Source: Dyella flagellata (GTDB taxonomy: Bacteria > Pseudomonadota > Gammaproteobacteria > Xanthomonadales > Rhodanobacteraceae). Taken from it: 64,000 nt of DNA. Location of the stretch: assembly GCF_030160275.1 (NCBI RefSeq), contig NZ_BSOA01000043.1, forward strand, positions 1-64,000. The letters are read 5' to 3'. Numbering within the stretch: the stretch's first letter is position 1; each line of letters begins with the position of its first letter. The position numbers were made by a program, and so were the translations under genes. Below are positions 8,227-16,173 of this stretch, piece by piece. The notes below the pieces were generated by a model. It saw nothing but the letters and a program-made list of their open reading frames with translations, was not told the origin of the DNA and did no database searches.

Positions 8227-10518
8227 ATGCCCACGCAAAACCCTCGCGGACTTGTTTATGCGGCGATTGTCGCCGGAGTTATGAGTCTCCCCGCCGTAAC
8301 GCCAGCGCAACAGTCTCAGGCACTACTGGGCGTGCAAACCGCTGAATCGCCACGGGTCAGCCGCACAGTCAATGATGCGGATCGCGCCGTCTTGCAGAGC
8401 AGCCATGTGCGAGTGCTTGATACGCTGGCGCCACGTGGTGCTGTGGCTGACAACACGCGGATGAATCATCTGCAGCTGGTGCTTAAGCGCAGTCCGCTGC
8501 GCCAGGCGGCTCTGGACACCCTCATTGCCGAGCAGCACGATCCGCATTCGGGCAAGTTTCACCAATGGCTGACACCACAGCAGTTCGGCGAGGCATTTGG
8601 TGTGCTCGACGCGGATATTGCGGCTGCCAGTGCCTGGTTGACGTCCCAGGGCTTCACCGTCAACGGCGTCTATCCGAATAAAATGCAGATCGACTTCAGC
8701 GGCACGGCGGGCCAGATCGGGCACGCGTTCCATACCCGGGAGAAGTACTATACCGTGGCGCAGGCTGGGCATTTTGCCAATGAAACGGACATCAGTGTGC
8801 CGGCCGCGCTGCAAGATGTGGTCGTAGGTGTGCACGGCCTGAATGATTTCCGGCCGGTGGCTTTGCATCTGACACCTCGAACCGTGAAATTCGACGCCAA
8901 GACCCAGGCTTTCCATCCGATCGAAGCCGGCAAGGGTGCCACGTCCCAGGCAATCAACTCGCCATTCACCAACAATGTGCGTGCCTTGGTGCCTTACGAC
9001 ATGGCCAAGATCTACGGTGTCGACACACTGCATGCCAAGGGCATCACCGGCAAGAACGTCACCATCGCCGTGCTTGAGGAAGCGTCCATGCAGCCCAGCG
9101 ATTGGACCAGCTTCGTCAATCTGTTCGGCTTGCGCCGCTACGGCGGCAGCTTCCACCAGATCCAGCCGCAAGCGGCAGGTTTTACCAATTGCAGCAATCC
9201 GGCCGTTGGGAATCCTGCCCAGGATGACGGCGAGACGTTGATGGATGCCGAATGGGCCACTGCCATGGCTCCCAGCGCGCATGTCGTGGTCGCCAGCTGC
9301 GGCAATTTCGACTTCGATGGCCTCGGCGGCATCGTTGCCGCCGCCACCAACCTGATCAATGGCACGCAACGCCCCGATGTGATCAGCGCCAGCTATGGCC
9401 TGGGTGAGGATATCGTGGATAAAGCCAGCAAGTCGGAATTTGACCTGCTGTGGGCGCAGGCGGATGCGGAAGGCATTTCAGTGTTCGTTTCCAGCGGCGA
9501 TTCCGGCTCCAGTCCCGATTTCAACGGCAGCGTGATTGAACGCCTGGGCGTCAGTGCGAATGCCTTGGCCACCTCACCCAATGACACGGCTGTAGGTGGC
9601 ACGGATATCGCTGACGAACTGGATCACACCACAGCGAAGTATTTTGCCGCGCGCTTCAACGCCCAGTACGGTTCGGCTTTGTCCTATGTACCGGAGATTC
9701 CGTGGAACTGGTCGTGCGGCAACGAGGTCGCCGCCAAATCGATGGGCTTCTCCAGTGCCGTGGCGTTTTGCAAACAGCAATTGGCCGAGGGCGTCTACCC
9801 GACCTCGGAAGCCGGCAGTGGCGGTCCTTCCTCGGTGGACATCAAGCCCGCTTGGCAGCGCCTGGTCTACCATGCCGCCAAAGACCAGTCGCGTGATTTG
9901 CCGGACGTAGCGCTGTATGCCGGGTCATTCAATAACGCTACTGCCGCGATTGTGTGTGATGCCAAGAACCCTTGTACCAGCGGCTTTCTTGCGCCGGTCG
10001 ACACGGACGGCGGCACTTCATTGTCCTCGCCGTTGTTTGCCGGCATCCAGGCGTTGATGGATCAGGCATTGGCCGACAAGCATTTGCCCAAGGATCAGGG
10101 TAACGCTGCGCCGACCTTGTATGCGCTCGCCGCTGAGGAATACGGTGGCGCCGCCGGCAATGCGCCGGCCAGCCTGGCGGCATGCAACGCCAACAACGGC
10201 ACGCATGGTACGAGCGGCTGCGCCTTCCACAATATCACTCGCGGCAGCAACTCAACCCAGTGCGTCGAGGCTGCAGGCGAGACGACACCAGATTGCTATT
10301 TCTACGGCACGATGCCCGACTTCATAACTTTGGGCTCCAACGACCAGCTGCAGTACGTCACCGTCCGCATCGGGCTGACTTCAACCAGCAGCACCCAATA
10401 TACCGCCGCAACGCAGGCTTACGCGGCACGGCCAGGCTGGAGCTTTGCCACCGGCCTGGGTTCGGTGAATGCCGGCAACTTGCTGACTGCCTGGGAGAAA
10501 TTCGTTAACGCACCTTGA
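8227..10518 (+). CDS. Sedolisin (S53) serine-carboxyl protease, pro-form
   Basis: Secreted protease of 763 residues. After a signal peptide (about 1-27) comes a pro-kumamolisin activation domain (about 35-215, with KFHQWLTPQQFGEAFG), then the peptidase domain. Catalytic residues are visible: E336 and D340 in the family ExxxD spacing, the oxyanion Asp in SSGDSG, and the nucleophile S598 in GGTSLSSP. Sedolisins work at acidic pH, fitting an acid-soil organism. Start ATG is preceded by AGGGAG. A paralog with the same layout is at 32610-34901. It is likely transcribed alone, behind a terminator. Confidence 0.93.
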   Translation: MPTQNPRGLVYAAIVAGVMSLPAVTPAQQSQALLGVQTAESPRVSRTVNDADRAVLQSSHVRVLDTLAPRGAVADNTRMNHLQLVLKRSPLRQAALDTLIAEQHDPHSGKFHQWLTPQQFGEAFGVLDADIAAASAWLTSQGFTVNGVYPNKMQIDFSGTAGQIGHAFHTREKYYTVAQAGHFANETDISVPAALQDVVVGVHGLNDFRPVALHLTPRTVKFDAKTQAFHPIEAGKGATSQAINSPFTNNVRALVPYDMAKIYGVDTLHAKGITGKNVTIAVLEEASMQPSDWTSFVNLFGLRRYGGSFHQIQPQAAGFTNCSNPAVGNPAQDDGETLMDAEWATAMAPSAHVVVASCGNFDFDGLGGIVAAATNLINGTQRPDVISASYGLGEDIVDKASKSEFDLLWAQADAEGISVFVSSGDSGSSPDFNGSVIERLGVSANALATSPNDTAVGGTDIADELDHTTAKYFAARFNAQYGSALSYVPEIPWNWSCGNEVAAKSMGFSSAVAFCKQQLAEGVYPTSEAGSGGPSSVDIKPAWQRLVYHAAKDQSRDLPDVALYAGSFNNATAAIVCDAKNPCTSGFLAPVDTDGGTSLSSPLFAGIQALMDQALADKHLPKDQGNAAPTLYALAAEEYGGAAGNAPASLAACNANNGTHGTSGCAFHNITRGSNSTQCVEAAGETTPDCYFYGTMPDFITLGSNDQLQYVTVRIGLTSTSSTQYTAATQAYAARPGWSFATGLGSVNAGNLLTAWEKFVNAP

Positions 10519-10588
10519 TGACGCGCCGACGGCGTCCCGACCAAGGCCACCGGCAAGCAGCCGTGGCCTTGGTCCGATCAGCGATTGA

Positions 10589-10612
10589 GTAGGCTGGGAC
10601 GACAATTCCAAC
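10589..10612 (+). repeat. Degenerate half REP
   Basis: GTAGGCTGGGACGACAATTC resembles the left half of the REP family with substitutions, and no right half follows. Positions 10519-10785 otherwise hold nothing recognisable. Confidence 0.5.
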
Positions 10613-10785
10613 TGCTTTACGTAAAACTGTAATGCCAATTTATATCGGTATAAATTCCGTTAAAGCCGGGGGCTTCCCTTGCGTAATGCCACTGCATATC
10701 GGAGGGCCTAGCGCGTACCTCTTGCTTCGGCGGTCAAATGGCCTAGGGGATTGGCTCTCCAATACGTTGTTATTCAAGAGGGGGT

Positions 10786-11068
10786 CTTAAGGATGCTCTG
10801 ATCTATTCCACGTACCCGTCACCGCACTGTATGCACGCCTCGGAGCGACCCAGTGGCGAAGGCAGACTGGCCGTCTGTCTAGACGCTGGGTCGCTCCGAG
10901 GCGTGCATACAGTGCGGCCCCAACCTTTTGAATTTCAATGACGGGGTGACGTCCAGAAGGCTCGCAGGGCGTGCCGCGCGGTGGCCGTCTGTTCAAGCTG
11001 CGGGGCACGCCCTGCGGGCCTTCTGGACGTCATGCCGGGCACGTGGAATAGATCAGAGCATCCTTAAG
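10786..11068 (+). mobile_element. MITE-like element, copy 2 (complete)
   Basis: A non-coding element bounded by near-perfect inverted termini: GGATGCTCTGATCTATTCCA... at 10791-10813 and its exact complement at 11041-11063, flanked on both sides by TTAA. Inside are two strong hairpins. The first has 32-bp arms (10822-10853 and 10886-10917) around a 32-nt loop. The second has arms GACGTCCAGAAGG.../...CCTTCTGGACGTC (10948-10975 and 11004-11031). The structure fits a miniature inverted-repeat transposable element mobilised in trans. A second, inverted copy begins the window. Confidence 0.75.
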
Positions 11069-11159
11069 GTCACGGCGACAGCATCTCGATAGCAGTGCCG
11101 CCCCTCGTACGTCGTCAACGGACACGATGGTTGCGCAGCCCTGTGCAGTGGAAATTAAG

Positions 11160-13424
11160 ATGAAATTGCCGAATAGACCGTTCACTACGCCCATCGCGCG
11201 TCCCCGCTCAGTCGCAGCAGTAAACAGCCTTGGATCGCGGAAATCCTTGTCAGAGCAGTTACGGCCGCTTGCATGGTGGTTAGTGGCGTTGCTTCTGGCA
11301 CTCATTGCCATAAGTTATGTGACATACCGCGGCGGTGTTGGGCTGGCTGGATTTTTAAACGGCGAATCGGTTTGGACGAAGGCCCAAAAGCAAGCGGTTT
11401 TTGACTTGATGGAATACGTCGATACAGGTTCTCCGGAAATGCTGGAGTCATTTGATCGTGAATATGCGCTACTGGAGAATGATGCGCGTGCTCGAGAGGG
11501 CATCTACAGCGGCACCATTCCATCCGATGAAGTAAAAGCTGTGCTCCGGCGGGGTACGGACATTCCCGAGGCAGCTCCTGGGGTGACTTTTTTTCTTAAA
11601 TACGGGGACGGAATTCCCTATGTACGTGATGCATTGCATGAGTGGCGAAACTCGGATGATGACTTAAGCGATTTAAAATCCATTGCCGAGCGCTTGCGCC
11701 TGAAAGGGGCTGTTTCCAAGTTGAATGCGCAAGAAAAAAAGCTGCTGCACGATCATCTGTTGTCACTCAATCAACGCATCGAACCAAGGACAAAGCGCTT
11801 TTCGCTTTCCATCGCGCAAGGCGCATCGCATCTGCATCTACTCATTTTCCTTGCGTTCGTGTTCGTCGCAACGATTGCTGCCGGTATCTGGTTCCGGGCT
11901 GCTGGGCGCATTCTTGGTGGCATCCGGCACACGGAGGATCGTTTGCGGTTGCTGTTCGACACGGCCGCTGATGCCATCGTGGTGGTTGATCACGCCAACG
12001 GTAATATTTTGGATGCCAATCAAGCTGCGGCGTCCTGGTGCGGGATAAGTGTCGCCACGCTGCGGGGGAGGCCATTTTCGCGGTTGTTTGATGAGGCGAT
12101 GGATCTTGGAGAAACCGAGTCCGGGCACACACGCTATTTGGTGACCGCGCACGACGGCCGCTTGCCTGTGGAGATCCAATCGAGCATGACCCAGGTAGGC
12201 GGCGAGTCGGTTCGGCTCGAGCTTATGCGCGATGTCACCGAGCGCATGAACATGAAGCGGGAGCGGCGCGTATCGGCTGTGATGGGTCATGAGATGCGCA
12301 CACCTTTGAATGCCATCTATTTGGCGACGAAATCGCTAATGGAGCCTGGCTTATCGCCGGAGCGAATCGAACTTCTCAACGCCGTTAACGCGAGTGCCCA
12401 GCTTCTCCTGCGTCGAATCACCGATACGATCGATCTTGTGAGCATCAATGAAGGCTCATTCTCCTACACCATCGAACCATTTCAGCTGTCGACGCTATTG
12501 GATCGAGTGAGGGGGGTTGTCGTCCCACAGGCCAATATACGGCTGCAAAATGTGAGGTTTCACATTGAGTCCGATGAGGGTGCCGAATTCCTTGGCGACA
12601 TTGATCGCCTGGGGCAGGCGATCTTCAATCTTGCAACAAACGCATGCAAGTTCAGCCCCGAAGGTTCGGAGATCGTCGTGGAAGTCCGTGAAGAAGAGAG
12701 CCTTGGCGACAGGTCGAAACTTCAATTCAGAGTGATTGACAACGGCATCGGTATTCCAGGTGAAGCCAAGAAATACCTGTTTCGCGTGGACCATCAGACG
12801 GCCAAAAAACGGTCGGCCCATTATGAAGGCCTGGGTCTGGGCCTTTTCATCGTCAAGACAATTTCCGAGCAAGCCGGCGGAGAGCTGTCCGTAGCGGACA
12901 ATCCGGACCCTCGCGGCGGAACGATCTTCACCTGGGTAGTGCCGTTGCAGCGCGCTCGTAAGGGCCAGTCAGGTGACCGGGGCGCAAGGGTATTCCAAGA
13001 TGAGGTACTGCAGCGGTCGGCGGCCTCGTTAAGGTGTCTAGTGGCAGATGACACGCGTACGAACCGCCGTTTGTTATGTCTTGCCTTGGAGCAGCTGGGG
13101 CATCAGGTATCGGAGGCATCCAATGGCGCCGAAGCGCTGCATGCCATGCTGACTGCTCCGCTGGATGTGGTGCTGATGGACATGAACATGCCTGTCATGA
13201 CGGGTGAGGCAGTGATGGCAGCGTTGCGCGGCTTGGAAGACTTCGTGTCGTTGCCGGTAGTTATTGCCGTTAGTGCGGATACTACCGCGTATCGGGAAGC
13301 TGCAGCACTGGAAAGTGGGGTCATGGCCTATCTATCCAAGCCTGTCGACCTGGAGCGATTGGTGCGCATTTTCACCTCGATTGTCGAGCAGCGCGGCATG
13401 ATCGCTACTACGGCTCGCCCGTAA
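11160..13424 (+). CDS. Membrane hybrid histidine kinase / response regulator
   Basis: Hybrid sensor of 754 residues from the ATG at 11160 (an ATG at 11127 is an alternative; neither has a strong ribosome site). Two membrane spans (about 38-56 and 222-242) enclose a periplasmic sensor region of about 165 residues with no domain I recognise. A PAS domain (about 265-360), HisKA with H377 in VMGHEMRTP, HATPase with NxxxNACKFS and DNGIGIP, and a C-terminal receiver with D674 in LMDMNMP follow. It would autophosphorylate H377 and pass phosphate to D674, then to an Hpt protein; a stand-alone Hpt gene lies convergently at the 3' end (17-bp overlap). Base composition here is lower in GC than the flanks. 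Confidence 0.9.
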   Translation: MKLPNRPFTTPIARPRSVAAVNSLGSRKSLSEQLRPLAWWLVALLLALIAISYVTYRGGVGLAGFLNGESVWTKAQKQAVFDLMEYVDTGSPEMLESFDREYALLENDARAREGIYSGTIPSDEVKAVLRRGTDIPEAAPGVTFFLKYGDGIPYVRDALHEWRNSDDDLSDLKSIAERLRLKGAVSKLNAQEKKLLHDHLLSLNQRIEPRTKRFSLSIAQGASHLHLLIFLAFVFVATIAAGIWFRAAGRILGGIRHTEDRLRLLFDTAADAIVVVDHANGNILDANQAAASWCGISVATLRGRPFSRLFDEAMDLGETESGHTRYLVTAHDGRLPVEIQSSMTQVGGESVRLELMRDVTERMNMKRERRVSAVMGHEMRTPLNAIYLATKSLMEPGLSPERIELLNAVNASAQLLLRRITDTIDLVSINEGSFSYTIEPFQLSTLLDRVRGVVVPQANIRLQNVRFHIESDEGAEFLGDIDRLGQAIFNLATNACKFSPEGSEIVVEVREEESLGDRSKLQFRVIDNGIGIPGEAKKYLFRVDHQTAKKRSAHYEGLGLGLFIVKTISEQAGGELSVADNPDPRGGTIFTWVVPLQRARKGQSGDRGARVFQDEVLQRSAASLRCLVADDTRTNRRLLCLALEQLGHQVSEASNGAEALHAMLTAPLDVVLMDMNMPVMTGEAVMAALRGLEDFVSLPVVIAVSADTTAYREAAALESGVMAYLSKPVDLERLVRIFTSIVEQRGMIATTARP

Positions 13425-13728
13425 TTGCCTTCAATAGCCTTACCGCAACATTCACTTCGCGGCGCAGGGAAGCCTGGCGTACTGACACGGGAAGCGTCAT
13501 GTCCTCACCGCGAACCTGATCGCACCAGACCATGCCGGCCACGTGTCCGATGTCGCCAAAGATGCCTTTGAGGGCGTGCACACACTCGCGTGCCTCCTCG
13601 ATGCGTCCGTCGGTCCAATGGGTGGTAATCTGGCATGCCATCCTGGTCATGTCCTCTTGCACAAGATGGCAAACGGCGCAGAACGCGTCGTTTGCCATGT
13701 GCCGCCTGAGGAATTCAAGTTGGCGCAA
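13408..13728 (-). CDS. Stand-alone Hpt phosphotransfer protein
   Basis: Small helical protein of about 106 residues with the Hpt core motif H-A-L-K-G (His51 from the TTG start). The helix ahead is typical of Hpt bundles. Start is uncertain: TTG at 13728 is 4 nt after the upstream stop and suggests coupling; ATG at 13698 (MANDAF, 96 aa) has AGGCGG nearby. It is last in a four-gene minus-strand operon. Expected role: carry phosphate between the hybrid kinase receiver (D674, 11160-13424) and another receiver such as D119 of the regulator at 14548-15495. Confidence 0.65.
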   Translation of the reverse strand: MRQLEFLRRHMANDAFCAVCHLVQEDMTRMACQITTHWTDGRIEEARECVHALKGIFGDIGHVAGMVWCDQVRGEDMTLPVSVRQASLRREVNVAVRLLKAITGEP

Positions 13729-13732
13729 TGAG

Positions 13733-13993
13733 TTACCGGGATTCGTTCTCGGGCAACAAAGGAGTGGCTGATTTGAAGATGTCTTCAATGCTTTCGCCGG
13801 TACTTTTTTCCCACGAGCGTATCTTCTTTTGCGCCAGCTCATTGAGCAGCGCGACAAAGGTCTTGTGTTCGGTGAGCGCGATGTAGCGAAGATAGTCACG
13901 AAGCTGCTGGTCCAACAGGACTTGCACGTGCCCATGTCGCTTGCGGCTCTGGAAGGAGGCATGCTCGCGTTTGTTGGTTTTCTTCGCGGTCAC
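13733..13993 (-). CDS. Ribbon-helix-helix-like protein
   Basis: 86 residues, strongly basic N-terminus (MTAKKTNKREH). It has a predicted beta-strand (HVQVLLDQQL) followed by two helices (RDYLRYIALTEHKTFVALLN), the layout of MetJ/Arc/CopG ribbon-helix-helix DNA-binding proteins. Its ATG overlaps the stop of the preceding gene (ATGA at 13990-13993), so translation is coupled. Two adjacent RHH-like genes could form hetero- or homodimers. Family assignment is from layout only. Confidence 0.6.
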   Translation of the reverse strand: MTAKKTNKREHASFQSRKRHGHVQVLLDQQLRDYLRYIALTEHKTFVALLNELAQKKIRSWEKSTGESIEDIFKSATPLLPENESR

Positions 13994-14193
13994 GCTTCGT
14001 CACTCCTTGCAGAGTGGCGATGCCGATGCAGCATTTCGTGGGTCTTGAGGTATTTGAGCAGAATTTGCGCGGTCAACTCATGCAGGGGGATTTTTGAGCG
14101 CAGCGCAATTTTTCTAAGTTCATCGCGAATGTAGGGATCGACCTTCAGGTTGCAGAGTTCACCGGAGGCGGTGTGTGAACGTAGAGGCTTCAT
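13990..14193 (-). CDS. Second ribbon-helix-helix-like protein
   Basis: 67 residues. The stretch ELCNLKVDPYIRDELRKIAL and the following IPLHELTAQILLKYL give the strand-helix-helix pattern of an RHH protein. It overlaps both neighbours by ATGA junctions (start in the stop of the upstream gene, stop in the start of the downstream gene). Likely DNA-binding, possibly autoregulating the operon through the palindromic sites at 14478-14491 and 16102-16123; that link is inference. Confidence 0.6.
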   Translation of the reverse strand: MKPLRSHTASGELCNLKVDPYIRDELRKIALRSKIPLHELTAQILLKYLKTHEMLHRHRHSARSDEA

Positions 14194-14453
14194 GACGGTT
14201 GATCATCCTTCTTGGCAGGGAAGGGTACAACGGTTGCACCATCCCCTTTGGCACCAGGCCGAGTTGCGTTAAGTTCTTGCTGCAGCAGCGAAAGTTCTTG
14301 GCGAAGCGTGCGTCGGCGCTGTTCGACTATGTCGGCAACCACGCTGAAATCGTACCCTCCATCGACAATGGCGCTATAGAAGAGCCGGGGATCAGGCATC
14401 TCATTCAGTATCAGCACCAGCGCTAGCATTTTTTCGTCCAAGTGCTTCTGCAT
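14190..14453 (-). CDS. Small helical protein, unknown function
   Basis: 87 residues and not recognised. The N-terminal half is hydrophobic-helical (MQKHLDEKMLALVLILNEMP), the middle has a coiled-coil-like EQRRRTLRQELSLLQQELN, and the tail is Ala/Pro/Lys rich. It is the first gene of the minus-strand operon that continues into two RHH-like proteins and an Hpt protein. It is transcribed divergently from the response regulator at 14548. Confidence 0.55.
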   Translation of the reverse strand: MQKHLDEKMLALVLILNEMPDPRLFYSAIVDGGYDFSVVADIVEQRRRTLRQELSLLQQELNATRPGAKGDGATVVPFPAKKDDQPS

Positions 14454-14477
14454 GGGTGAAATATATACTATTGTGTT

Positions 14478-14491
14478 GGATATTTAACGTA
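14478..14491 (+). promoter_or_regulatory. 14-bp inverted site, left copy
   Basis: GGATATTTAACGTA here is the exact reverse complement of 16110-16123. It lies in the 94-bp divergent region between the RHH operon and the response regulator, in an AT-rich stretch suited to promoters. It may be an operator half-site shared with the HlyD promoter region, or one terminal repeat of a small mobile unit (14478-16123) carrying the IS630-type HTH gene. Confidence 0.5.
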
Positions 14492-14547
14492 CTCACTCCA
14501 CTCTTGAGGCGCGGCTGTTTTAGGACGTTGGCCGCGACACGTCGGCG

Positions 14548-15495
14548 ATGCCATCCAACGAATCCACTACCCAACAGCTGCGCGACAATCTGAAGATGTT
14601 CTCCGCGCTGGCTGGCGAGGCGAAGCCGGACAGGCCGGAAGAGGTTTTGCGTGCCTTGCGGTGCGAGGTCAATGCCCTGGCTCAGGATATCGATCGTTGC
14701 CTGGGGGCGTTGGCCGATACCGCTGCCCGTGAGAAAGTGTGCTTGCCTGCACCATCGGTTCTGGTGGTAGACGATTTGTCGAGTGCGCGGCTTGTCATGG
14801 CAACGACCTTGGCTCGGATCGGCTTCAATGTTGAACAGGCAGCAAGCGGCGCCGAAGCTCTGAATAAGCTCGCACACAAGCAATTCGACGCCTGTCTGGT
14901 GGACATGCACTTGGGGGTGCAAGCCGAACTCGACGGCATTCAACTGCTCGAAGCGATGACCGAGACGCTGAGAGGAGCCGAAGCTTCGACCGTGTTGTTG
15001 GCGATGTCTATCGATAACGCACCTGCATTGATGGAACAGGCCCGTATCAAAGGGGCAACGGACTGGATCCATAAGCCCATCGAGACAACGAAGCTCATAC
15101 AGCAGGTCTGCAGTGCGTTGTGGAAAGAACCCCAAGCCTCCGGCAACGGTGCATCAGGCGTGGTTGACCCGTTGGCGTACTCGGCACTGCGCGCTTTAGG
15201 TACTCCTGAGCGGCGTAGGGACATCATCGTGCATGCCATGGCCGATGCGATGGCGTCACTGCAGGAGATCAGGCGTTCCATCGGCGAACTGGATGCTACA
15301 GGCTGGAACGAAAGCATGACCGCACTGCACGGCGTAGCAGCGCAAATAGGTGCGCGCTCGCTAACACAAGATATTGAATCGGCCCTGCGGGAAGGGCTTG
15401 GCCATGATGTCGAGCATGCGCTGGCTATTGCCGAGCGCCTGGAATCCGGGCTGGCGCGCGTGCAGGTGGAACTACAGTCCGCTCAAGCATTGTGA
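14548..15495 (+). CDS. REC-Hpt response regulator without DNA-binding domain
   Basis: 315 residues. N-terminal helices (1-65), a receiver (about 70-190) with acidic VVDD, phospho-acceptor D119 in LVDMHLG and the conserved Lys in HKP, then a C-terminal helical domain containing H261 in LHGVAAQIG, which reads like an Hpt helix. No HTH, GGDEF or other output domain is present. It could be an intermediate in a phosphorelay with the hybrid kinase (11160) and Hpt protein (13408). The 3' end overlaps the convergent HTH gene by 13 bp. Start ATG lacks a strong ribosome site. Confidence 0.8.
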   Translation: MPSNESTTQQLRDNLKMFSALAGEAKPDRPEEVLRALRCEVNALAQDIDRCLGALADTAAREKVCLPAPSVLVVDDLSSARLVMATTLARIGFNVEQAASGAEALNKLAHKQFDACLVDMHLGVQAELDGIQLLEAMTETLRGAEASTVLLAMSIDNAPALMEQARIKGATDWIHKPIETTKLIQQVCSALWKEPQASGNGASGVVDPLAYSALRALGTPERRRDIIVHAMADAMASLQEIRRSIGELDATGWNESMTALHGVAAQIGARSLTQDIESALREGLGHDVEHALAIAERLESGLARVQVELQSAQAL

Positions 15496-16031
15496 TCGGG
15501 CGCATTGCCTGGGGAGGCCCCAGGTATTGTGCGACATCGCCAGGCATTCGGGCGAGATCGCGTAACTGGGGGCGTGAGCTTACGGGGCGAGAACCCCAGG
15601 CTGCGCAAGAGTTCCCAGCAACCGGAGTTGGTGTACTCAATAGCAAACCGGCGGGCTATCAGCATGCGTACGCGCTTGACGTTCCATTGCTGAGTAGGGA
15701 ATCCCGCCTGTAAGGCCCCGGCGATCAACGCACATGACAGCCATTCCCGCTGTGTGACATCCAGCCGCGCGGGTCGACCCGGCGCTTTGGCTTTGAGCTT
15801 CCCAATAGCCCCGTCGACCAGGGCTAGCTGCCTTGCCCATTGGCTGACCGCTTGGCGGGATACACCCAGCGCGCGCGCTACGTCAGCCTGCGGCACCTGC
15901 CGCTTGAGCATGCGCGCGCCGGCGAGCCGGCGTGCTTCGATCGCCGCCAGGTTTCGCTTGGTCTCTCGTCTTGATCGGGGCGGAGACGATGTCGACCCGG
16001 GCCGAGTACTTACCTTACCGCTGTCAAGCAT
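15483..16031 (-). CDS. IS630-type HTH protein, DDE domain absent
   Basis: 182 residues matching the N-terminal part of IS630/Tc1-type transposases: an HTH (QADVARALGVSRQAVSQWAR), a GRP linker (PGRPARLDVTQ), and a winged-helix segment (VRMLIARRFAIEYTNSGCWE) ending in LLRSLGFSPRK. The catalytic DDE domain that should follow is missing; the reading frame ends after about 35 Pro/Arg-rich residues. It is either a truncated transposase or a domesticated DNA-binding protein. It is divergent from the HlyD gene, so autoregulation and control of the export operon are possible. Confidence 0.7.
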   Translation of the reverse strand: MLDSGKVSTRPGSTSSPPRSRRETKRNLAAIEARRLAGARMLKRQVPQADVARALGVSRQAVSQWARQLALVDGAIGKLKAKAPGRPARLDVTQREWLSCALIAGALQAGFPTQQWNVKRVRMLIARRFAIEYTNSGCWELLRSLGFSPRKLTPPVTRSRPNAWRCRTIPGASPGNAPDHNA

Positions 16032-16101
16032 TTTTCGGATTCTCCGTCGATAGATTTGCCCTTGCTAACCTGTAGGGTGCCTGCTAGCGTTATCCGCGTT
16101 A

Positions 16102-16123
16102 GATATTTATACGTTAAATATCC
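16102..16123. promoter_or_regulatory. Palindromic operator candidate before export operon
   Basis: GATATTTA (16102-16109) and TAAATATC (16115-16122) form a perfect 8-bp inverted repeat around TACGT. The right side (16110-16123) is the exact inverted match of 14478-14491. It lies in the 142-bp divergent region between the HTH gene and the HlyD gene. An RHH, HTH or other dimer could use it to coordinate both divergent regions. Confidence 0.55.
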
Positions 16124-16173
16124 TTTCGGGATGAAGAGGTCAAGGGGATGGCAGACAAGGATGACCCGCGCCG

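Noticed and set aside
8323-9369. 348-codon minus-strand open frame inside the S53 gene
   Set aside because: Antisense shadow of a gene with intact catalytic residues.
14548-16031. Complete IS630 insertion
   Set aside because: Only the DNA-binding part of the transposase is present and there are no flanking TA duplications at the 14-bp repeats; kept as a hypothesis only.
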